Assembly (NCBI GenBank): GCA_945918815.1
Contig: CAMEIU010000032.1
Span: 1-15,204 of the forward strand
DNA: 15,204 bases
Source: an uncultured Clostridia bacterium
Lineage (GTDB): Bacteria > Bacillota > Clostridia > Oscillospirales > Oscillospiraceae
Direction of reading: 5' to 3'
Shown here: piece by piece, positions 6,706 through 11,821 of the stretch
Layout: each line of letters begins with the position of its first letter
Position numbering within the stretch: position 1 is the first letter of the stretch
Position numbers and translations under genes: made by a program
Notes under the pieces: generated by a model
Told to the model about the DNA's origin: nothing
What the model saw: only the letters and a program-made list of their open reading frames with translations
The model's database searches: none

Positions 6706-6844
6706 TGGACAATTGACAATTATGGTATTTTCCTTCGGAAAATGATTTGAAATAGCTCCTACGGAGCCTTTTCGGGCGGGCATAATTTTCAATCCGTCGC
6801 GAAGCGACACCTTCATTGTCCATTGTCAATTGTCCATTGTCCAT
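6691..6844. repeat. Heptamer-bounded structured element 2 (154 bp)
   Basis: Four heptamers on the left (ATTGACA, ATTGACA, ATGGACA, ATTGACA; 6691-6718) face four inverted heptamers on the right (TGTCCAT, TGTCAAT, TGTCCAT, TGTCCAT; 6817-6844). Inside are small hairpins with three-base loops: ATTTTCC-TTC-GGAAAAT (6727-6743), GCTCC-TAC-GGAGC (6755-6767) and GTCGC-GAA-GCGAC (6796-6808). The right end, GACACCTTCAT then heptamers, matches the right end of element 1, but the right-hand hairpin stem differs with pairing kept. The interior is otherwise unrelated to element 1. It occupies most of the argS-clpC gap. Confidence 0.85.
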
Positions 6845-6859
6845 TCCCCTTGGTATATT
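6830..6859 (+). promoter_or_regulatory. Possible clpC promoter, -35 inside a heptamer array
   Basis: TTGTCC (6830-6835) and TATATT (6854-6859) are separated by 18 bases. The -35 is weak and the -10 good. The -35 is again the penultimate heptamer plus one base, the mirror image of the argS arrangement. The call is plausible and not strong on its own. Confidence 0.5.
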
Positions 6860-6904
6860 CTTCCCAACTCTGGGAAAAATGGAAACAGCAAAGGAGGCGG
6901 GGAC

Positions 6905-9250
6905 ATGGGGAAGATCGTGCTGTCCCGGGAGGTGGAGCGGACCTTGGCCCAGGCCAGAATGGAGGCATTGCGGCTGGGCCATTCCCAGGTGGGCAGCGAG
7001 CATCTGCTGCTGGCCTTACTGGTGCGGCAAAGCTCTGCCGCCGCTTGGCTTCTGAAAAGCCAGGGCTGGGAGCCGGAGGCCTTCCGAAGGGTGCTGTGCC
7101 ATTGCTGCGGCAGTGGCGCGCCCTATCTGCCCCTGGCCCAGGGCCTCTCTCCCGGGGCCAGGGCCATTGTCACCGGGGCGGCCCGGGAGGCGGCCCGGTT
7201 GGGGGACCAGACGGTCCAGCCGGAGCATCTGCTCCTGGCCCTGGTCAGGGACTGGGACTCCACGGCGGCCCGGCTGCTCCGGGAGAACGGCACCAGTCTG
7301 GACTGCGTGTTTACAGATCTATATTTGAGCCTGGACGGGGAAGCGCCGCTGCGCCGTCCGGTGGAAAGGGGAACCGATATGCGGCTGCTGGAGCAGTTCT
7401 GCGACGATATGATCAGCCGGACGGACCGGATGGACCCGGTCATCGGCCGGGACGAGGAAATTGAGACGGTCATCGGCGTGCTGAGCCGGAAGAATAAAAA
7501 CAACCCCGCCCTCATCGGAGAGCCGGGGGTGGGGAAGACCGCCATTGTGGAGGGCCTGGCCCAGCGGATGGCCGCGGGCAAGGTGCCGGAGCAGCTGCAA
7601 AACAAGCGGCTTCTGAGTCTCAACATGGCCAGCGTCCTGGCCGGGACCAAGTACCGGGGCGAATTTGAAGAGCGGGTCCGGGACATTTTGCAGGAGGTCC
7701 GCCGCTGCGGCAACGTGATTTTGTTCGTGGACGAAATGCACACCCTGGTGGGGGCCGGCTCCGCCGAGGGCGCCATCGACGCAGCCAATCTGTTGAAGCC
7801 CGCCCTGGGCCGGGGGGAGGTCCAGGTCATCGGGGCCACCACCCTGGAGGAATACCGGAAGTATATTGAAAAGGACGCGGCTCTGGAGCGGCGGTTCCGG
7901 CCTATCACCGTCCGGGAGCCGTCCCGGGCCGTGACCCTGACCATGCTGGAGGCATTGCGCCCCGGTCTGGAGCGGCACCACCACATCCGCATCAGCCAGG
8001 AGGCGTTGGAGGCCGCCGTGGAGCTGAGCTGCCGGTACCTCACCGGCCACTTCCTGCCGGACAAGGCCGTGGACCTGCTGGACGAGGCGGCGGCCCGGGC
8101 CAGAGGGCGGCACAAGGGCGACCGGGCCGCCGAGGAAACCCGGCAGAAGCTGAGTCAGGAACTGTCCCTGGCAGTCCAGGAGAACCGGTTCGAGCAGGCG
8201 GCGACCCTGCGGGATAAATTGCAGCAGGTGGTGCGGCAGCAGCGGGGCCTGTTTGGCCGCCAGAGCGTGGAGCGGGAGGACGTGGCCCTGGCCGTGGCCC
8301 AAAGGACGGGCATTCCCATCGGCAAGATGACCCAGTCGGACCGGGAGCGGCTGCTCCACCTGAAGGACGACCTGAACCGGCAGGTTCTGGGCCAGGAGGA
8401 AGCGGTGGCTGCCGTGGCCGCCGCCGTGTGCCGGGGGCGGCTGGGCCTGGCCGATGGGGCCAGACCCGTGGCGTCGCTGCTGTTTTTAGGTCCCACCGGC
8501 GTGGGCAAGACGGCCTTGTGCAAGGCCCTGGCCGACTGCGTCTACGGCAGCCGGGACGCCCTGGTGCGGCTGGATATGTCGGAGTATATGGAGCAGCACG
8601 CCGTGTCCCGGCTTCTGGGCGCGCCGCCAGGCTATGTGGGCCACGGCGAGGGCGGCGAGCTGACGGAGAAGGTCCGCCGCAGGCCCTACTGTGTGGTACT
8701 GCTGGACGAGCTGGAAAAGGCCCACCGGGACGTGACCTCCATTTTATTACAGGTTTTGGAGGACGGGGTTTTGACCGATTCCATGGGCCGCCATGTGGAT
8801 TTTCGGAATACCATCATCGTCATGACCTCCAACCTGGGCAGCGGCCAGACCGGCCTGGACAGTCTGGGCTTTTTGGCGGAGGGCCAGGGCGATCCGGCCC
8901 GTAAGGCCCTTCGGGAGTTCTACAGCCCGGAATTCCTCGGGCGCATCGACTGTATTGCCAGCTTCAAGCCCCTGTCGGCCCAGACCCTCCGGGCCATCGC
9001 GGAAAAGGAGCTCCAGGAGACGGTCCGGCGGGCCACCCAAGCCGGGGCCCAGCTGAAAACCGACGGGGCCACCCTGGACTGCCTGGCCACCCAGTGTGCC
9101 AAGAGCGCGGCCGGAGCCCGAGGCCTGAGAAGAAAAATCCGCAGCGACATCGAAACCCCGGTGGCAGAGCGGTTATTGACCGCGGCGGGGAATATCAAGC
9201 TCCGAACCGCCGTGGAAGGGGAGCGGATTCTGGTGAAGTGTGAATCGTAA
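6905..9250 (+). CDS. clpC: ClpC-type AAA+ unfoldase (Clp ATPase)
   Basis: This hexameric unfoldase feeds substrates to ClpP in the cytoplasm and takes part in stress proteolysis. Its 781 residues resemble the 800-810 of ClpC. Two Clp_N repeats come first (about residues 1-140, each with an EHLLLAL stretch). The first AAA+ module follows, with Walker A GEPGVGKT near residue 205 and Walker B ILFVDEMH. A short UVR-like middle segment (residues about 400-440) precedes the second module, with Walker A GPTGVGKT near residue 529 and Walker B VVLLDELEK. LGF near residue 656 matches the hydrophobic-Gly-hydrophobic ClpP-docking loop, by inspection. The start is ATG 6905, set by AGGAGG seven bases upstream; the frame back to 6830 only translates repeat DNA. 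The ctsR, mcsA and mcsB genes, often joined to clpC, are not beside it. Confidence 0.93.
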   Translation: MGKIVLSREVERTLAQARMEALRLGHSQVGSEHLLLALLVRQSSAAAWLLKSQGWEPEAFRRVLCHCCGSGAPYLPLAQGLSPGARAIVTGAAREAARLGDQTVQPEHLLLALVRDWDSTAARLLRENGTSLDCVFTDLYLSLDGEAPLRRPVERGTDMRLLEQFCDDMISRTDRMDPVIGRDEEIETVIGVLSRKNKNNPALIGEPGVGKTAIVEGLAQRMAAGKVPEQLQNKRLLSLNMASVLAGTKYRGEFEERVRDILQEVRRCGNVILFVDEMHTLVGAGSAEGAIDAANLLKPALGRGEVQVIGATTLEEYRKYIEKDAALERRFRPITVREPSRAVTLTMLEALRPGLERHHHIRISQEALEAAVELSCRYLTGHFLPDKAVDLLDEAAARARGRHKGDRAAEETRQKLSQELSLAVQENRFEQAATLRDKLQQVVRQQRGLFGRQSVEREDVALAVAQRTGIPIGKMTQSDRERLLHLKDDLNRQVLGQEEAVAAVAAAVCRGRLGLADGARPVASLLFLGPTGVGKTALCKALADCVYGSRDALVRLDMSEYMEQHAVSRLLGAPPGYVGHGEGGELTEKVRRRPYCVVLLDELEKAHRDVTSILLQVLEDGVLTDSMGRHVDFRNTIIVMTSNLGSGQTGLDSLGFLAEGQGDPARKALREFYSPEFLGRIDCIASFKPLSAQTLRAIAEKELQETVRRATQAGAQLKTDGATLDCLATQCAKSAAGARGLRRKIRSDIETPVAERLLTAAGNIKLRTAVEGERILVKCES

Positions 9251-9255
9251 AACGC

Positions 9256-9282
9256 CGTAGGGGCGACCCTTGTGGTCGCCCG
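9256..9282. repeat. YGTAGGG short unit, single arm
   Basis: This 27-bp unit matches the arms at 2185-2251 apart from one or two bases and folds as GGGCGACC-CTTGT-GGTCGCCC. It lies six bases after the clpC stop codon. It could mark the 3' end of that transcript, but no T-run follows. Confidence 0.75.
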
Positions 9283-9305
9283 CCTGCCCATTGGCCTTCG
9301 TCTTT

Positions 9306-9484
9306 GCATGTCGTTGTTGTGAAAAACCTCATTGTAGGGCGCGGCGACCCGACGCGCCGTAGGGCAGTTGGGATCAGGATGCAGCTGCCTGCAAGCGGCA
9401 CGTCCAGTGGCCGTGCCCTACAGTGAGATTTTCGTTTACCGTGGCGTGCGCAAAAAACGCGTGTCGATTGTGAGCCAGTGCACT
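9306..9484. repeat. Composite repeat copy B: YGTAGGG long element plus truncated TGTCATTGCGAG element
   Basis: The 90-bp core at 9333-9422 (TGTAGGGCGCGGCGACCC to GGCCGTGCCCTACA) is homologous to copy A and, reversed, to copy C. As in copy A, a linker leads to GCAAAAAACGCGTGTC (9450-9465), the start of a TGTCATTGCGAG element. Here that element is cut short after about 20 bases. The upstream flank (TGTCGTTGTTGTGAAAAACC) also resembles copy A's flank. The larger composite therefore appears to be the unit that was copied. The gap 9251-9576 holds only these repeats, the short unit at 9256 and the palindrome at 9513; no gene is seen. Confidence 0.75.
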
Positions 9485-9512
9485 CTAATATCAAACATAC
9501 GTTCTAAAATAC

Positions 9513-9542
9513 GGAAAATACCGGAATTCGACGGAATTTTCC
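9513..9542. other. 30-bp imperfect palindrome upstream of the mraZ promoter
   Basis: GGAAAAT-A-CCG and CGG-A-ATTTTCC form an 11-base-pair stem with one mismatch around an eight-base loop containing GAATTC. No T-run follows, so it is not a terminator. It lies 34 bases ahead of the mraZ -35 box, a position compatible with a regulator site. No regulator can be named. Confidence 0.5.
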
Positions 9543-9576
9543 ACAGGTTTCCACTGCAAAAATCTGGGCGGGGGGA

Positions 9577-9605
9577 TTGAAATTTCCTTGCAAATCCTGT
9601 ATAGT
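9577..9605 (+). promoter_or_regulatory. Promoter of the mraZ (division/cell-wall) cluster
   Basis: TTGAAA (9577-9582) and TATAGT (9600-9605) are separated by exactly 17 bases, each one mismatch from consensus. Transcription would start near 9612, at the first MraZ-box-like repeat. It is the only strong promoter seen between clpC and murE. Confidence 0.82.
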
Positions 9606-9611
9606 ATAGCC

Positions 9612-9657
9612 AAGTGGAGCAAAATGGTGTAAAAATGAGGAAAGTGGAGCGAGGTGA
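9612..9657 (+). promoter_or_regulatory. MraZ-box-like repeat array (operator)
   Basis: Direct repeats with the core A(A/G)TG(G/A) recur at a helical period: AAGTGG at 9612, AAATGG at 9622, AAATGA at 9633, AAGTGG at 9642 and GGTGA at 9653. The TG steps fall at 9615, 9625, 9636, 9645 and 9655, spacings of 10, 11, 9 and 10. MraZ is known to bind short direct repeats of AAAGTG or TGGG type, about 10 bp apart, in front of its own gene. Direct binding here is inferred. The last repeat doubles as the mraZ ribosome-binding site (GAGGTGA). Confidence 0.78.
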
Positions 9658-9662
9658 GCGGC

Positions 9663-10928
9663 ATGGTAGGCAAATACAGACACACGGTGGACCCCAAGGG
9701 CCGGCTGTTTGTGCCGTCGAAGCTCCGGGAGGAGCTGGGCGACGCCTTCTATGTCACCCTGGGCCTGGACCACTGCCTCAGCGTCTACACCGAAGCGGGC
9801 TGGGAGGCCATTGTGGAAAAGTACAACGCCCTGCCCATCGCCAAGGCCCGGAAGATGCGCTTCCTCTTTGCCAACGCCGCCAAGTGCGAGCCGGACAAGC
9901 AGGGCCGCTTCCTGATTCCCACGGAGCTGCGGGACTACGCGGGCCTCAAGCAGGACGTGACCTTCATCGGCCAGGCCGGTCACGCGGAGATCTGGGACAG
10001 CGACACCTACGACGCCGTCTTATTGGACGAATGCATCGACGCCCTGGATATCAAGCCTGACGGCATCTACCTCGACGGCACCCTGGGCGGCGCGGGCCAC
10101 TCCCGGGAGATCGTCCAACGGCTGACCACGGGCCGCCTCATCGGCGTGGACCGGGATACCGTGGCCCTGGAGGCCGCGAAGGAACGGCTGGCCCCCTGGA
10201 TGGACCGTGTGACATTGGTCCATGACAACTTTGCCAATCTGACCGCGATCCTGGACCGGCTTTCTCTGGATCGACGGCATGTTATTCGATCTCGGCGTGT
10301 CCTCTCCCCAGCTGGACGACGCCAGCCGCGGCTTTTCCTATATGGCCGACGCGCCCCTGGACATGCGCATGGACCGGGACGGCGGGCTGACGGCCTACGA
10401 TGTGGTCAACACCTGGCCCCGGGAGGAACTCCGGCGGATCTTATTCGACTACGGCGAGGAACGCTACGCGCCCCTCATCGCCGCGGCCGTGGAACGCCGC
10501 CGGGAAGAGAAGCCCATCGAGACCACCCTGGAGCTGGTGGACGTGATCAAAAGCGCCATGCCGCCCCAGGCCCTCCGGGAAAAGCAGCACCCGGCCAAGC
10601 GCAGCTTCCAGGCCATCCGCATCGCCGTCAACGACGAGCTTGGCAGCGTGGAGCGGATGCTGGCCGGTGCGGTGGACCGTCTGAACCCCGGCGGACGGCT
10701 GGCAGTCATCACCTTCCACTCTCTCGAGGACCGGATTGTCAAGAACGCCATGCAGCAGGCCGCCAAGGGCTGCACCTGCCCGCCGGAATTCCCGGTCTGC
10801 GTCTGCGGCAAAAAGCCGAAGGTGAAAATCCTGACCCGGAAGCCCATCGTTTCCGGCGAAGAAGAACTCAACGAAAACCCCCGAGCCAGAAGCGCAAAAC
10901 TGAGAGTGGCGGAGAAATTGACAATTGA
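9663..10928 (+). CDS. mraZ: MraZ fused in frame to the N-terminal part of RsmH; frame then lost
   Basis: MraZ is the DNA-binding regulator of the division cluster, built of two SpoVT-AbrB-like repeats. Both are visible: DPKGRLFVPSKLRE near residue 10 and DKQGRFLIPTELRD near residue 78. MraZ sequence runs to about residue 118 (base 10016), where about 25 tail residues would be expected. RsmH sequence then starts in the same frame (VLLDECIDALDIKPDG), with the S-adenosylmethionine motif GTLGGAGHS at residues 139-147 and GVDRD after it. True RsmH reading ends near base 10269 because of a frameshift; the rest to the stop at 10928 is a shadow frame without similarity. The start is ATG 9663 with GAGGTGA at 9651-9657; GTG 9654 would lie inside that site. 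MraZ may still be made as a fusion. As read, RsmH cannot be complete. Confidence 0.85.
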   Translation: MVGKYRHTVDPKGRLFVPSKLREELGDAFYVTLGLDHCLSVYTEAGWEAIVEKYNALPIAKARKMRFLFANAAKCEPDKQGRFLIPTELRDYAGLKQDVTFIGQAGHAEIWDSDTYDAVLLDECIDALDIKPDGIYLDGTLGGAGHSREIVQRLTTGRLIGVDRDTVALEAAKERLAPWMDRVTLVHDNFANLTAILDRLSLDRRHVIRSRRVLSPAGRRQPRLFLYGRRAPGHAHGPGRRADGLRCGQHLAPGGTPADLIRLRRGTLRAPHRRGRGTPPGREAHRDHPGAGGRDQKRHAAPGPPGKAAPGQAQLPGHPHRRQRRAWQRGADAGRCGGPSEPRRTAGSHHLPLSRGPDCQERHAAGRQGLHLPAGIPGLRLRQKAEGENPDPEAHRFRRRRTQRKPPSQKRKTESGGEIDN

Positions 10929-10935
10929 TAATTGA
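10279..10935 (+). pseudogene. rsmH: RsmH (16S rRNA C1402 N4-methyltransferase), C-terminal part in a shifted frame
   Basis: RsmH methylates N4 of C1402 in 16S rRNA, in the ribosomal P-site. This 218-residue frame carries the conserved second half: DLGVSSPQLD, GFSYMADAPLDMRMD, YGEERYA, HPAKRSFQAIRIAVNDEL, TFHSLEDRIVK and a closing NPRARSAKLRVAEK. The cofactor motif lies upstream in the mraZ-fused frame, so this piece alone should be inactive. The frame is open only from 10243 (stop at 10240-10242), which places the shift between 10243 and 10279. A two-base loss or one-base gain near GGATCGACGG would restore LxIDGMLFDLG. No ribosome-binding site precedes ATG 10279. The last five residues and the TGA stop come from heptamer repeat DNA. 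It may be real decay or a sequence/assembly error. Confidence 0.85.
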
Positions 10936-10937
10936 TA
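10917..10937. repeat. Heptamer array overlapping the rsmH 3' end
   Basis: Three tandem heptamers (ATTGACA, ATTGATA, ATTGATA) start inside the rsmH reading frame and supply its stop codon (TGA 10933-10935). The inverted partner at 11193-11206 has TGTCCGC and TGTCAAT. Together they bracket a 290-bp element in the rsmH-ftsL gap, more diverged than elements 1 and 2. Confidence 0.7.
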
Positions 10938-10994
10938 TTCTGACGATCGGGTTAAATAAGCAACCGCAAATTTATTGCAAGTGTTCAAGAAACG

Positions 10995-11128
10995 CTGTCA
11001 TTGCGAGCCAGTCCGCAGACTGGCGTGGCAATCCGTTCCCCTGTACAGACCGATTTATCAGAAGCACTCAAAAAATTGCAACGTTTGGGATACGGATTGC
11101 CGCGTCGCTTTGCTCCTCGCAATGACAG
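10995..11128. repeat. TGTCATTGCGAG-family inverted repeat, copy II
   Basis: Perfect 13-bp ends, CTGTCATTGCGAG (10995-11007) and CTCGCAATGACAG (11116-11128), enclose inner inverted segments GGCAATCCGTTCCC and GGGATACGGATTGCC. They also enclose a small hairpin GCCAGTC-CGCA-GACTGGC (11007-11024 region). The equivalent hairpin in the copy at 2843-2958 is CCAGTG/CACTGG, so the stem has changed on both sides. It is nested between diverged heptamer ends (10917-10937 and 11193-11206). No U-run follows either arm, so unlike the first copy it should not stop transcription efficiently. Confidence 0.82.
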
Positions 11129-11192
11129 TGCGGGATGCAACCCCGTCATAACAATCGGCATGCTTACGAAACCGATAATCATAATTGATATT

Positions 11193-11206
11193 TGTCCGCT
11201 GTCAAT
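11193..11206. repeat. Heptamer remnants, right end of the rsmH-ftsL element
   Basis: TGTCCGC and TGTCAAT lie in inverted orientation to the array at 10917-10937. They end five bases before the ftsL ribosome-binding site (AAAGGAG at 11211-11217), the same tight placement as at the HIT gene. Confidence 0.55.
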
Positions 11207-11223
11207 TCAGAAAGGAGCCCATC

Positions 11224-11742
11224 ATGGCGAACCGAAATAAATATGATTATAACGGCTCCGCCGCTTATGATCTTTATCGATATGAAGGCTCCGCCGCGCC
11301 GGAAATCCAGCATCCGGGGCTCCCGGAGGAGCAGTACCAGCCGCAGCGAAAGCGGCGGGTCAAGGTCAAGGCCGCGGTGGCGCCCGTTGCCGTGGTGGGT
11401 CTGGCCGTGGTGGCCTGCATGCTGATTCTGGTGATCTTCGGCTATGTGCAGCTCTACGAGGCCACGGAACGGGTCAGCAGCCTCCAAAGCGACCTCAGCA
11501 GTTTGCAGGAGCAGCAGGTGATTCTGGAAAGCCTCTATGAAGGCAGCATCGATCTGCCCTATATCGAGACGCGGGCGGCCGAGCTGGGCCTCCACACTCC
11601 GGCCAGCGGCCAGACGGTCTATGTGAACCTGTCCAGCGACGACCGGGCGGAGATCTACCGCTCCGAGAAGACAAACCTCTTCCAGCGGATCATCCAGGCC
11701 ATTGAGAGCAGCGCCAAGGGATTGGTGGAATACCTGTCCTGA
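11224..11742 (+). CDS. ftsL: FtsL-like septum protein
   Basis: This is a 172-residue bitopic membrane protein in the FtsL position between rsmH and the septal transpeptidase gene. A cytoplasmic tail of about 50 residues ends in a basic patch (QRKRRVKVK). One membrane helix follows at about residues 52-74. An outside coiled-coil stretch follows (residues about 76-105, with VSSLQSDLSSLQEQQVILESL). A short region, YIETRAAELGL, resembles the conserved FtsL/DivIC C-terminal segment. FtsL bridges the FtsQ/DivIC complex to the FtsW-PBP pair. The start is ATG 11224 with AAAGGAG six bases upstream. Sequence conservation of this family is low, so the call leans on position and topology. It is longer than the 110-130 residues usual for FtsL because of extra tails. 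Confidence 0.8.
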   Translation: MANRNKYDYNGSAAYDLYRYEGSAAPEIQHPGLPEEQYQPQRKRRVKVKAAVAPVAVVGLAVVACMLILVIFGYVQLYEATERVSSLQSDLSSLQEQQVILESLYEGSIDLPYIETRAAELGLHTPASGQTVYVNLSSDDRAEIYRSEKTNLFQRIIQAIESSAKGLVEYLS

Positions 11743-11764
11743 GAAGCCGATAGAATATAAAAAG

Positions 11765-11790
11765 GCGGGGCGGCGAAGTCGCCGCCCCGC
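11765..11790. terminator. GC-rich perfect hairpin in the ftsL-PBP gap
   Basis: GCGGGGCGGCG-AAGT-CGCCGCCCCGC forms an 11-base-pair all-GC stem 22 bases after the ftsL stop codon. On the plus strand no T-run follows, so the operon should read through. On the minus strand CTTTTTATA follows, giving a terminator shape against antisense transcription. An mRNA-stability or processing role within the operon is an alternative. Confidence 0.55.
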
Positions 11791-11821
11791 AGTTGTCATA
11801 TATCAGGAAAGGATCTGGCCA

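Noticed and set aside
9537..9545. TTTTCCACA, one mismatch from a DnaA box
   Set aside because: Single isolated near-match overlapping the palindrome; no cluster of boxes, no AT-rich unwinding region and no replication genes nearby.
9368..9580. Small open frame of 70 codons in the clpC-mraZ gap
   Set aside because: Most of it is translated repeat DNA, with no ribosome-binding site and no similarity I recognise.
10243..10279. Programmed ribosomal frameshift in rsmH
   Set aside because: No slippery run, no in-frame stop at the shift point and no stimulatory site; rsmH is not a gene known for programmed shifting.
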